Part shown: positions 21,401 to 32,612 of the stretch, in pieces
Numbering within the stretch: position 1 is the stretch's first letter
Layout: each line of letters starts with the position of its first letter
Source of the DNA: Pristionchus mayeri
Taxonomy: Eukaryota; Nematoda; Chromadorea; Rhabditida; Neodiplogasteridae
Length of the DNA stretch: 64,000 nucleotides
Direction: 5' to 3'
Assembly: GCA_036245805.1 (NCBI GenBank)
Contig: BTRK01000006.1
Coordinates: 41,076,520-41,140,519 of the forward strand
Position numbers and translations under genes: made by a program
The notes under the pieces: model-generated
Databases searched by the model: none
What the model saw: the letters and a program-made list of their open reading frames with translations, nothing else
What the model was told of the DNA's origin: nothing

Positions 21401-24400
21401 TAACCGTATTTGGGCATCTAAAATCATAAAAATAATTAGTTATAATACATCAAGCAATAAGGAAACAAATGCGTTCATAAACATATCAAAAATTTCAAAA
21501 TACAAAAAAAATGATTTTTTTCTATCCAAGATAAAAATATGTTTTGGCGACGTTATCTGACAAACGCATCCGATTTATGATTTTATATGGGCAAATACGG
21601 TCAGGAACCACACAATTTTAGCCGAAAAACAAATTTGATAAATTTCAACTCTCTCGTGGTAGCATGTTCGAGTGAAGAATACACGAGATTCGAAACATTG
21701 GATCGAATGATTATATTATACATCTGCTCTAGTCAGTATCTACTATAAGCATAACATATTCATAACAGATGCATATGCCAACGTGCGAACTTATAAATAT
21801 ACAAACTATGGAAAAATTGAGGTTGTGAAAATCGATTTTTCAAACTTTGTCGAATTTTGGGTTTTTCTGCAGTAACTAACTAACCCATTCCAGAAACATA
21901 TAAAATCACCACCATGTATGGCTAATAAGTTAATACTGGCGCAATGGAGGGAATAAATTCTGAAAATGTATCACATCGCGATGTTTCGGGCCGAATATCG
22001 GGTTTTGGGGGTAAGATATTTACTTCGCCAATATTTTTCCTGCACACATGAGTGATTATTCTTTTATTATATGGAATAAAAATCCATTGAAAGTTTCCGG
22101 CGTGAAGGTGAAAACATTTTTTTTCTGATTTTGAAATCGGTTTCTCGTCCGTAGTATTTTCAGTTGTTGTTCCCGTGAAAAGTTTTCAACATAAAAGTTG
22201 CAAGAAATAATTTTCCGGACATTTTGAGCCCTGTGCCACTTCTGTAGCTCATCTTGGAGCTGAAATACAGTATAGCCGGGTGCAAAACCGGAAAATTCCT
22301 AAAAGCCGGCTCTGGGACCTATCACCTAAATTTTTCGAAATCATCACTCCGGGATATTACCCCATCATAATAAGGATCAAATTCGAGATCAAAATTTTCA
22401 AAATGTTCCCGCACTCCTCCACTGACTGACGTGATACACGTGTTAATATATTTTTCGGCACTGTCAAGAACGTAATTGCACGGCGATTCAGGCTATTGGA
22501 TTTTTTCGCTTGACTTTGTGCAGTGGAGGGCTAATATGAAGACCGCGCACCTGCACGCTGGGCGCACGGTTTCCTGGGCGGAGTCTAAATTCTGACCAAT
22601 CAGAGCCGCTCAACCGCACGCCTACCGCAACGCAACCGCCCAGAAATCAAATTTCCCGCTTGCCGCGACCGCGGGAAGTAATATTCAAATGTGGTCCCCT
22701 AGCGAAAACCATTCATGACGCCCCGCCCATTTATGGCCGTTTCTAAAGCGGGGGAGCGGAGGGCCGTGTAATTGATAAATAAATTACGTAAAAAATCATT
22801 TAAATAATGCGAAAAGAGCTTCCAAAGTATTGTGCGCGCTCATGAAAATTCGCGAAAATTGTGCGAAACGTCCTAGTTCGAAATGTCATACCACCCGAAT
22901 GACCACTTACAAAATCTCCATCGGACCTCGATTCTTCCCTGTCAATTGGCATGAATGGCTTCAGACCCTGCAACATTTCGAAAATATTGTGCATGATGTT
23001 GGAGAATGAGTAGGGTGATTGTGGGACAAGGTACTCACACCAATATAGTCGGTGACCAAGCTGTGCCACGTGTCCAGATCCGCCTTTTCCTTCTGCAGTT
23101 CTTGTCGCTGCTGCTCTTTAGCGATCTCATCCTGTAATCAATATAGCGGAAGCTGATTCAAAATCATAAACGAATAAATGTTTCCAGAACGGCGTTCCAT
23201 ACCTCTCTATTTTGTCTTATGCCAACAGGTTCGATCTTCCAGTAGTTCGTGACGCCCTTCGGAAGATAAGCCGAAATTCGCTCCTGGAAAATTCGGTCGT
23301 GAGTAAGCGAATTGCAAAACATCGATAGACAGGCACTCAATAAAAGAAGAGCACATGTATAAAGAAAAAATATAGCTCCTTCTATTCTAACAAATTTACT
23401 TGACCTACTTCAATAAATAATTTAATAGTAGTAGTTCGAGTAACTTTGCCCTCTTCCCCTCTTCTGTCCCGTTCTTTTAACTAATAAACGGTAACCTTGG
23501 CCCTGCTCATGCCGCATTTGTCACTGCAGTACTTTGAATTGGGAAGAGCCTCGATCGTGCAGTTACTTAAAGTGATGCGTATTATCACTCCCCCAATTGA
23601 GCTATGCTTACACTCCGAGACACTGCATGGGTCCGCGCCTCAACTCGTACCCTGAAAAATTGTACATATTGTTGAATTAGCAATTTCAGTTTGATTTGGC
23701 CTTTTACAAGAGCCCATGAATACTTCAAACTACAAGTAAATACTTTCACTCCCCAACCTCTTCTCTGCTGCTCCAAATGGGCGTAATAAGCTTCACTGCC
23801 CACGATTAGTCGATCTGCTTAAACTTTTTTAATTAGGAAAACATAATGCAGGTGACTAACCCAGACTAGATTCACCCCTCGCATTCTTGTTGCCTCCTCT
23901 CCTCGTCGCTCCGTTCTCCTACAACACCTCTTCCTGCAGACCCTTCCCCCACGACATCCCACCTTCTCCCTCTTCCCCTGCTTCCTTCTCCCTTTAGCAG
24001 GGGCTTGCTTGGCCGATCCCACCACGCCGCCTCCTCCTGCCTTGCGACAAGAGGACGGAAGAGAGTAAGCTACAATTAGCACCAATCATGTTACGAGGAG
24101 GAGAAGATATATCTACGAATACGAATGTACTGAAATACGCACTTTCATCATCATCCTCTGCTTCCTCCAGTTCATCCAACGGTTCCTCTTTCGGTTCTTT
24201 TATCGGTTCATCAATCGGTTCCTCTTTCGGCTCTTTTTTCGGCTCGGTCTTCTGTTCTTGTAGCGGAGTCTTGCTAAGCTCTTAAATGATTAATTATACA
24301 CGTCATATATATTTTTAAATAAATTTTATAAAAAGAAGACCCACGTTTTTTCTCGACCTTGGGTGTGCACTGTGTCGCTTTCATGCATTCCACTTTGAGA

Positions 24401-27400
24401 CAGCGACCATTCTTCGCCTTGCATCGAACGCACTGCGAATGCATTGGATCAACTACAACTCCACATCATAATAATTGGTCGTTCCCAGAGTCCAGAACAT
24501 AGACCAGTGCTCGTGTGCACGCGGAGTATTGCCATTTTGAGCAACTCAAAATGAATTACAATAAAAATAAACTTACAGTGCCGCAGTCTGGCTTTGAAAG
24601 GCACTGCAGACACTCACTGCAACGCTGAGGAATCCCGTTTAGATCTGTTTCTGAAGAATGACAGTTAATATCTTCCGTCAACAACAAATGCCAATAGAAG
24701 AAAGAACCTCTAGTTTCGTTCTTCCTAGGGTCTTTATATATAATCCTCAGATTAGGATGTGCAATAAGACACGTATCGCAGTAGTACAATTCGATTCCAT
24801 TGCCTTGGGCTTGTGTGATCTATAACATAACCAGTAATTGGAGTAATGGCATATTGTCGAGCAAGATATTTAGAGATCCTTCACGAGGGAACGGAACATG
24901 TCCACGGACGGTTAAAATTCGATGATTTTCAAACTTTTTGTTCTGAAGTGTTGGTACAGAAATCTGATTAATTTCTTATGTATTTTCACACTTGCACGTG
25001 GAAAACAAATATTCATGTTAGAATTCTAAAAATGGAAAAATAAAAATAGTCTTCAAAAAACCTATTTTGGAGGATCAAAATAATTTAAAAATAACTTCAG
25101 AAAAAGGTTAGGAACATCAATGGATTCTCGCACAGTTGTTACGTCTCTCGCAGAAGTTCTCTTAATTAAAGTCACCGGACGAGGACGAAACCCTGATCTG
25201 ACCCTGATCTGGTCGCGTGTACGAGAGGGTATGCAAAAATGAGAGCGCGGGATTACGCTGATCATTTCCGGCTTCCCCTTGAGGCTATTATTGATTTTTA
25301 GCATTTTTGTATATTCATTCTCAACTAATTCAGCCCCCCTATTCGATTGGGGATCACGGCCCTCTACTCGTTCCCTTCCAGGGCACTTTTCCGGAAACTA
25401 AATACGGCTCTTGATTCCGTGTGAGACTCAGATCACTGAGGGTAGAATGTAGTTTGTAGTCGTTTTCTAGCGTCGCGACGCGTGACCGCCTCGCTTCTCT
25501 CACGAAATTCGAGAGCAAATTTAGCCGCTTTTGTTTAATAATTTCGCTATTTTAATTAAATTTTAATATTAATATTTATCTCCGGGAGAAACACTCCCCG
25601 GAAGTGCCGGAAGAATAGGTTTGGCACCACCCCAGATGAAGATGTAATGATATACTTAGCAATGAATTATTTATTTTTAAAAGGAATAAAAAATAGATCA
25701 ATAAATGAAAATTATCGATGTAAAAATCATAGAAACGAAATAGGGATGGCAACGGTGTTTACGAATGAGCAAAACAATTCACAGAATGGTACACAACTGA
25801 AAGCTATGCCTGCCCCATTCCGACTTTTCACTTTAGTTTTGTAAAAAATGTTTAATTAATTAGAAAAACGTTAACGAATGATAAGCAAAAGGCCGACGCT
25901 TTCAGTCCAAGTGGAGCACATCGCAAGCCACGTTTTTTACTAAAATTATCGCAAACTGAAATTCGGTTGCGTTGTAAAACTTTATGAACGAGGTTCAATA
26001 ATTTTTTTCTCATGTTAACGGTACTCCGACAGCAATAAAACATCGCTTAAAAATGGAAAAAAAAGTTTAATTTTGGTAGAACTTCAGAATCAGTTGGTTA
26101 CGATAGCGGGAACTTTAAAATTCATTTCCACGCAGGGCGACATTAGTATATTTCTGGTTTTTTTGCAGAGCATGCGTGATGGGATGATGGACCAAATATC
26201 ACAAAATCTCGAACATACTAATGTCGCCCTTCAAGAAAACGAAAAAAAGACATTTTCACAACGGTAAAATGCTCAACTTTGACGGGCCTCATTCTCTAAT
26301 ATTTTATATTTTTATTTATTTTTATTGTGAAAACAATTTTTTGTGATTGATAATCTACCAAAACTGAGAAAATGAAGCTTCAACACTTAATTCTGAAAAC
26401 ACGTATATTTTCGATTACACTGTGCTTCTCCAGTTCTGCAACATGTCCTGTCTTCTCATGTTTGGTGTTCTTTCAATACGTGTTCATATTCATTCCAATC
26501 AATAAAATAGTTCAAATATCACATTAAATATTTTTTTAAAATGTTTTAAAATATTGAAAGAATTTGGCTTGAAAAGTACGGTAGTTTAAAAGCAAAAGCG
26601 TCGGAAGGAGGCACCCATTATTCCGTACTCAAAAATTCGAGCTGCCGTCCCTAAAACGAAATATTTCGAAAAGTGCTCCGCCCATTTTTTAAATCCCCGC
26701 GAAAACAGCGCTCGCATTTTTGGGAAAAGTCGCACAAGTGCACGCCCGAAGAAAAGCGAGGTGAGAATTTCTCGGCAGATAGTTTTTCGCACGCACACGC
26801 ACCACATGCACACGCAACAAATCGCACGCACACGCATTAAATTACACGCACACGCAGATAAAATGCGCGTAGTTTTAATTTTGGAAATATATTATTTTAA
26901 TGAGCTCTATTATTGTTTTCTCGGTAACATTTAAAGTTTTTATACGATCTGAAAAGAGGAAGTCCATAATTGAGTCCCTGGAGATGCAGTTCCTCGATAC
27001 AAAATGATTGCAAATCGGAGTGTAAAAATTGTAAAAATTGGTAAAGCAGACAGACTTGATTTCTCCTCAGTATAAGACTTACATATACATGCTCAATGTC
27101 GTTAATCAGATCGAACTATACTCTTACAACACTTCTCAAATAGAGCGATAATTTGAGAACTTACTATTCAATATTATTACTGCGATGCCATTCCCACTGG
27201 AAAACTTTTACCAGAAGCTCTTACTCCCCAATAGCTTTCTCATACACTGTAAATCTAAAACGCGCGCTTTGCCTCTCTCCAAAACCTATCATGCGGTGCA
27301 GGTTGCTCGCATATTCTTTAACCGGCTGCGAAATAGAGACGATAAACTATGATATCCGCTTTCTACCATGTCCCATTATTAATTTTAACAATGCGCCCCA

Positions 27401-28667
27401 ATTTGATATACGCCTCATGACTCCTCGTAGACAGACCGCTCGATCCTATAAGAATCCATTCGTAGCCATCTTCTTGAAGTGCACTAGGTAGGAAATTTGT
27501 TTCGAATATCCAAAGTAAACGAAAGAGGATTTGCTAAATGATGAGATACGACCGGCCTCACGAGTGTATCTACCAGGCCAGCAATACTTTGTCAACGCTC
27601 ACGTGTATGCGACCGTGAGAGGCAGAAGAAAGGATGAGATCGCAATATTCTATCCCTGCTCTCAATCGAAATTTGAGATATCGCACTTCAGATAACAAAT
27701 ATTGCGATATTGCAAACAGCCAATGCCAGTCTGCACTATACGAGAACCTTGTCCAAATTTGAAGTACATTGAATGAAGCGATGTTACACATGCAACATTA
27801 CCCTAGTGCACTAGTTAGTGGAAATCAAGTCACTGCAGTCATGGAATGCAACTTCACTGAAAACTTTGGTTAAATTTCAATTCTCAGTGAGATACATGCG
27901 TGCACTGGGAATGGCATCGCAGTAATAATACTGAATAGATAGTAAGTTCGCAAATTATCACTCTGTTTGAGAAGTGTTGTAAGAGTATAGTTCAATCTGA
28001 TTAACGACATTGAGCATGTATATGAAAGTCTTATACTGAGGAGAAATCAAGTCTGTCTGCTTTACCAATTTTTAAACTCCGATTTGCAATCATTTTGTAT
28101 CGAGGAACTGCATCTCCAGGGACTCAATTATGGACTTCCTCTTTTCAGATCGTATAAAAACTTTAAATGTTACCGAGAAAACAATAATAGAGCTCATTAA
28201 AATAATATATTTCCAAAATTAAAACTACACGCATTTTATCTGCGTGTGCGTGTAATTTTATGCGTGTGCGTGCGATTTGTTGCGTGTGCGTGTGCGTGCG
28301 TGTGCGTGCGAAATACCTTTTGCCGAATTTCTCCACTGTGAATGGCCGTGTGGGGGCAACAAATAGGGGGTCAATTTTGTCCTTGTTGGAAAAACGAAAA
28401 TACCCCGACGCAGGTGCCGTGGTACCATTCATCACACGAATCGCATCCGATCATGAATCGGGAAGCGTCAGCCGGCTTCCTGAAAGCACTCATGCAATAT
28501 GTGACTACAATCGAACATGAGTTGAATAATATACATTTGGATTCCGATTTAAGAAAAGGGTGGTCTAACCTGCAGAAACAGTAAAGCTTTCCTCTATCGT
28601 TTGCCTTATTTTTTCTGGATCCCTTTGATGATTTAGCACGTTCATCTCCTGACTGTGACGAGGACAT
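15459..28667 (-). CDS. cfp-1: CXXC finger protein 1 (CFP1), Set1/COMPASS targeting subunit
   Basis: Nineteen exons: 28667-28570, 28479-28404, 24819-24708, 24650-24577, 24432-24345, 24280-24143, 24069-23953, 23817-23758, 23651-23612, 23565-23496, 23283-23203, 23131-23039, 22967-22911, 18668-18555, 16304-16182, 16093-16021, 15895-15855, 15777-15661, 15548-15459. They join in phase to 553 aa, collinear with animal CXXC1. Residues 28-85 are a PHD finger ('YCFCRKPADASRFMIGCDSC', 'WYHGTC', 'LYYCDTC'), a reader of H3K4 methylation in this family. Residues 106-142 are a CXXC-type zinc domain ('CSECLQCLSKPDCG', 'CVRC'). An acidic/EPK-rich linker follows, then 'QCLGVNC', 'SKYCSDKCG' and coiled coil. 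The C-terminal Set1-binding region carries 'CPVCTMEFG', 'FCDQFNKSDKSYCRRLRVIC', 'VCGYPK' and 'VPRKDCKKH'. The nuclear protein recruits the SET-2/Set1 H3K4 methyltransferase to promoters. The CXXC segment lacks the KFGG loop. Introns 2, 13 and 14 are swollen by transposons (3.6, 4.2, 2.3 kb). Confidence 0.93.
16353..18394. mobile_element. palindromic element C (TTAT TSD), interrupted by element D
   Basis: Termini GAGCCCGTTTGC at 16353 and GCAAACGGGCTC ending at 18394, flanked by TTAT at 16349-16352 and 18395-18398. The left arm is 16353-16456 plus 17519-17870. The right arm is 17965-18394. Outside the D insertion it is almost all inverted arms around a loop near 17920. No ORF. It lies in cfp-1 intron 14. 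Confidence 0.85.
16457..17518. mobile_element. palindromic element D nested in C (TTAT TSD)
   Basis: Termini CACGCCTCTTACGAGAGAAT at 16457 and the inverted counterpart ending ATAGGCGTG at 17518. The duplicated TTAT is at 16453-16456 and 17519-17522. Arms of about 480 bp are near-perfect mirror images around 16980. The uninterrupted C arm reads straight through this point, which confirms insertion. Confidence 0.85.
19343..20582 (-). mobile_element. mariner transposon, 1240 bp
   Basis: TTGGGGTGTCCGGAAAGTTC at 19343 is mirrored by GAACTTTCCGGACACCCCAA ending at 20582. TA flanks both ends (19341-19342, 20583-20584). It encodes a transposase on the minus strand and sits inside the left arm of element F. 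Confidence 0.95.
19407..20418 (-). pseudogene. mariner transposase (D,D34D), broken by a frameshift
   Basis: The N-terminal part (20418 to about 20080) has the helix-turn-helix region and the 'RWFSRFKKGEFGLDDQPRSG' linker typical of mariner. The C-terminal part (about 20085-19407) has the three catalytic aspartates in 'IIATDEKWI', 'LLLMDNARPH' and 'YSPDLSPCDYH'. The last pair have mariner-type D34D spacing. The halves lie in different frames: the first stops right after 'KKPKLPRDSP', while the second continues at 'IPHDLSPEQL', so one indel near 20080 separates them. Otherwise it is well preserved, so the lesion is recent or the copy can be mobilised in trans. Confidence 0.92.
25741..26653. 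mobile_element. hAT-like non-autonomous element B1 (8-bp TSD AAACGAAA)
   Basis: Ends TAGGGATGGCAACGG at 25741 and GCTGCCGTCCCTA ending at 26653. AAACGAAA is duplicated at 25733-25740 and 26654-26661. The 8-bp TSD and TAGGG-type ends fit the hAT superfamily. It has an internal hairpin with arms 26134-26149 and 26215-26230. No transposase. It lies in cfp-1 intron 2. Confidence 0.88.
26774..28324. mobile_element. long-TIR element A1 (9-bp TSD GAATTTCTC; Mutator-like)
   Basis: Starts GGCAGATAGTTTTTCGCACG at 26774 and ends CGAAATACCTTTTGCC at 28324. GAATTTCTC is duplicated at 26765-26773 and 28325-28333. Terminal inverted repeats of about 420 bp begin with CGCACGCACACGCA-type short repeats. A 9-bp TSD with long TIRs is Mutator-like. 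Two open frames of 73 and 112 codons are present but lack coding character. It lies in cfp-1 intron 2. Confidence 0.85.
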
Positions 28668-28862
28668 TCCTGGGAAGGTTATTTAAATAGCCTAGTGATG
28701 TAATAGAATGTAAAAATAACAAACAAGAAAGAGAATTTCGAAAAAAAACAACCAGACCGGAAAATCAAAAATGTAAGCCGGGGAAAATACCTTGTGATTT
28801 CGATGTTTCCTTATTGCCCGCTAATTTAAATTTTCAATAATTGATTTTTTTGAAAAGACAAG

Positions 28863-29774
28863 TAGGGACGGCAGCTCGAATTTTTGAGTACGGAATAATG
28901 GGTGCCTCCTTCCGACGCTTTTGCTTTCAAACTACCGTACTTTTCAAGCCAAATTCTTTCAATATTTTAAAACATTTAAAAAAAATATTTAATGTGATAT
29001 TTGAACTATTTTATTGATTGGAATGAATATGAACACGTATTGAAAGAACACCAAACATGAGAAGACAGGACATGTTGCAGAACTGGAGAAGCACAGTGTA
29101 ATCGAAAATATACGTGTTTTCAGAATTAAGTGTTGAAGCTTCATTTTCTCAGTTTTGGTAGATTATCAATCACAAAAAATTGTTTTCACAATAAAAATAA
29201 ATAAAAATATAAAATATTAGAGAATGAGGCCGTCAAAGTTGAGCATTTTACCGTTGTGAAAATGTCTTTTTTTCGTTTTCTTGAAGGGCGACATTAGTAT
29301 GTTCGAGATTTTGTGATATTTGGTCCATCATCCCATCACGCATGCTCTGCAAAAAAACCAGAAATATACTAATGTCGCCCTGCGTGGAAATGAATTTTAA
29401 AGTTCCCGCTATCGTAACCAACTGATTCTGAAGTTCTACCAAAATTAAACTTTTTTTTCCATTTTTAAGCGATGTTTTATTGCTGTCGGAGTACCGTTAA
29501 CATGAGAAAAAAATTATTGAACCTCGTTCATAAAGTTTTACAACGCAACCGAATTTCAGTTTGCGATAATTTTAGTAAAAAACGTGGCTTGCGATGTGCT
29601 CCACTTGGACTGAAAGCGTCGGCCTTTTGCTTATCATTCGTTAACGTTTTTCTAATTAATTAAACATTTTTTACAAAACTAAAGTGAAAAGTCGGAATGG
29701 GGCAGGCATAGCTTTCAGTTGTGTACCATTCTGTGAATTGTTTTGCTCATTCGTAAACACCGTTGCCATCCCTA
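28863..29774. mobile_element. hAT-like element B2 (8-bp TSD AAGACAAG)
   Basis: A near-identical copy of B1 in reverse orientation. TAGGGACGGCAGC is at 28863 and the CCCTA end at 29774. AAGACAAG is duplicated at 28855-28862 and 29775-29782. It carries the same stem as B1. It lies upstream of cfp-1. Confidence 0.88.
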
Positions 29775-29784
29775 AAGACAAGAT

Positions 29785-30699
29785 TAGGGACTGCAACGCT
29801 GTTAACGAACGAGCAAAACAATTCACAAAATTGTACACAACTGAAAGCTATGCCTGCCCCATTCCGACTTTTCACTTTAGTTTTGTAAAAAATATTTTAA
29901 TTAATTAGAAAAACATAAATGAATGATAAGCAAAAGGCCGACGCTTTCAGTCCAAGTGGAGCGCATCGCAAGTCACGTTTTTTAAATAAAATTATCGCAT
30001 ACTGAAATTCGGTTGCGTTGTAAAACTTCATGATTGAGGTTCAATAATTTTTTTCTTATGTTAACGGTACTCCGACAGCAATGAAACATCGTATAATAAT
30101 AGAAAGAATAGTTTAATATTGATAGAACTTCAGAATCAGGAAGATTACGATACCGAGAACTTTAAAAATCATTTAAAAAGAGGACGACTTCCGTATATTT
30201 CTGGTTTTTTACCATAAATTGGGAAATGCTGCTCTAAAACAAATATCAAAAAATCTCAAATATACGGAAGTCGTCCTCTTTGCAAACACCGAAAATGTAT
30301 TTTCACAACGGTAAAACGCTCAATTTTGACAGCCTCATTCTCTTTTATTTGATATTTATATTTATTTTTATTGTGAAAACAATTTTTTGTGATTGATAAT
30401 CTACCAAAAACGGAGGAAATGAAGCTTCAACACATAATTCTGAAAACACGTATATTTTCGATCACATCGTGCTTCTCCGGTTCTGCAACATATCTCTTTT
30501 TGCTTTGCTTGTTGTTCTTTCAAGATGTGTTCATATTCATTCCAATCAATAAAATTGTCGAAAAATCGCATTAAATATTTTTTTTAAATGTTTTAAAATA
30601 ATGAAAGAATTTGGCTTGAAAAGTACGGTAGTTTGAAAGAAAAGCGTCGGAAGGAGGCAACCAATATTCCGTACTCAAAAATTCGGGCTGCCGTCCCTA
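29785..30699. mobile_element. hAT-like element B3 (8-bp TSD GACAAGAT)
   Basis: TAGGGACTGCAACGC at 29785 and GCTGCCGTCCCTA ending at 30699. GACAAGAT is duplicated at 29777-29784 and 30700-30707. It is diverged from B1. The internal hairpin arms at 30177-30197 and 30261-30281 are a perfect 21-bp inverted repeat with a sequence unlike B1. Confidence 0.88.
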
Positions 30700-30707
30700 G
30701 ACAAGAT

Positions 30708-31939
30708 TAGGGACGGCAGTAGGGACGGCAACGGGAATATCCTTTCCAGGAACAGTATAATACATCAATTGGACGGTGTTTGCATATTTTAAGGCATTTC
30801 AGTTTGCGATAATTTGGAAAAAAAAAAGACTTGTGATGCGCTCCACTTGAACTCAAAGCGTCGCCAATTTGGGTTTCTTTCATTATTGTTTTCTTGATAT
30901 TTTAATATTAATTTTAATAAAGTAAAGTGAAAACTCGAAATGGGGTAGGATAAGCTTCCATTTGCACACCAATTTGTGAATTGTTTTGCTCATTCGTAAA
31001 CACCGTTGCCCTCTCTAGACGGCAGCCCGAATTTTTGAGTACGGAATATTGGTTGCCTCCTTCCGACGCTTTTGCTTTCAAACTACCGTACTTTCCAGGC
31101 CAAATTCTTTCAATATTTTAAAACATCTTTTAAAAATATTTAATGCGATTTTCAAACTATTTTATTGATTGGAATGGATATAAAGATATAATGAAAGTGC
31201 GACAAGCATGGCAAGAAGGTGCATGCTGTAGAAATGAAGGCGCACGAAGCGATCGAACATAAGCATGTTTTCAGAATTAAGAGTTGAAGTTTCATTTCCT
31301 CAGTTTAAGCAGATTACCAATCACAAAAAATTGTTTTCACAATAAAAGTAAATAAAAGTATAAGATATTAGAGAATGAGGCCGTCAAAGTTGAGCATTTT
31401 ACCGTTGTGAAAGTGCATTTTTTGCTTTTTCTTTAAAACCGCTAATAGTACATTCGAGATTTGTGGTTATATTGCGATAAACCCTGTTTTACACCACATA
31501 CTAGAAAACAAAAAATATACTTTTAGCGGTTTTATAGAAAATGCTATTTTACTTTGATGTTACCGTAATCCTTGCACTTGCTTGACGCTTCTGAAACACC
31601 GAGATATTTTTGTGTGTTTTTTGTTAGGACTGGTGATATATCGCATTTTTTAGAGCGGGTTAAACATTAATAAGAAATTAATTAATTCATATGGACGGTG
31701 CTGAAATATTTAATCGGATTTCAGTTTGCGATAAATTGAGTATGAAAGTGACTTGTGATGCGCTCCGCTTGGACTGAAAGCGTCGGCATTTTGACTTATG
31801 TTTATTATTGTTTTTCTCTTTTTTTGGTCATTTTTATTAAAAACTAAAGTGAAAAGTCGAAATGGGGTAGGCATAGCTTTCAATTGCTTACCAATTTGTG
31901 AATTGTTTTGCTTGTTCGTTAACACCGTTGCAGTCCCTA
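30708..31939. mobile_element. composite of two hAT-like copies, B4 (deleted, about 30720-31014) and B5 (about 31015-31939)
   Basis: A 12-bp element end (TAGGGACGGCAG, 30708) is followed by a second TAGGGACGGCAACGG at 30720. The short copy ends near 31014 (CCGTTGCC...CTCTA) and abuts a full-length copy in the opposite orientation ending CAGTCCCTA at 31939. GACAAGAT follows at 31940-31947, the same octamer as at 29777 and 30700. The B5 hairpin arms are 31435-31450 and 31518-31533 (15 of 16 paired). Confidence 0.75.
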
Positions 31940-31947
31940 GACAAGAT

Positions 31948-32612
31948 TCTTGACTCAAGAATGCATCTCCTCACTTTTTATTGATAATGAAAAGATAATT
32001 TTAAAAATCAAGAATTAACAGATTCAATGGAAATAACAAAAATCTGGTTCGGAAAACATGATCAACTGCATGCACATATCATACATTCCAGATTAGACTC
32101 GCTGTCAGAACTGAAACAGTTAAAGAATGTGCGATAGCGGTAACTATCACAAATCTAGCTCCGATCTCATAAAATATGAAACCATTTGCCTATGAATCGA
32201 GAAAGAAGGAAAATATCTATCATAATTTCTCGCACATGGACAAACGTTTTGGGAAAATATTTTCTCACGATGAGGGGGAACACTCTGGAATGAGGGGAAT
32301 TTAGGTGGCCATTTTCGATTCAAGAAATCTTTCTATGTAGAATTTTCACCTTTCCTATTCATCATACATTGCGGGATCTTCCGATCCAAAGAGTGAAAGT
32401 TTGTAATTTTTTTCTCTCAAAGATTTTTCGATTTCATTTTGGTTCATCTCAAATTATTCATGCTCGGAGTAGACTACTCCAATAGCACTTTATTCGCCCG
32501 TTCAACGTCAAAATGTACATCAAAATGGTCTTTGAAGCATTCCATCTTCTTACACGGGAAGACAGGAAAGATGAATAATCGATATGACAAACGATACGAA
32601 GTAAAATGGCCA
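31948..32612. other. intergenic spacer downstream of the lipase gene
   Basis: AT-rich sequence with no supported gene or repeat between the hAT-like cluster and the lipase stop codon. Confidence 0.4.

Larger units (their letters stand above)
19316..22442. mobile_element. palindromic element F (TTAA TSD), interrupted by a mariner
   Basis: Termini CACGTGTATCACG at 19316 and CGTGATACACGTG ending at 22442, flanked by TTAA at 19312-19315 and 22443-22446. The arms run 19316-19342 plus 20583-21475, and 21530-22442, mirrored about 21500. It lies in cfp-1 intron 13. Without the mariner it is about 1.9 kb. No ORF of its own. Confidence 0.85.

Noticed and set aside
28212..28320. Short GTGCGTGTGCGTGCG repeats as a possible CRISPR array
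   Set aside because: They are degenerate tandem repeats at the end of a terminal inverted repeat. There are no equal-length unique spacers and the context is eukaryotic.
26073..29663. Identical translated frames (64 and 63 codons) in B1 and B2
   Set aside because: Identity reflects duplicated transposon DNA. The frames are not kept in diverged copies B3, B5 and B6 and have no transposase motif.
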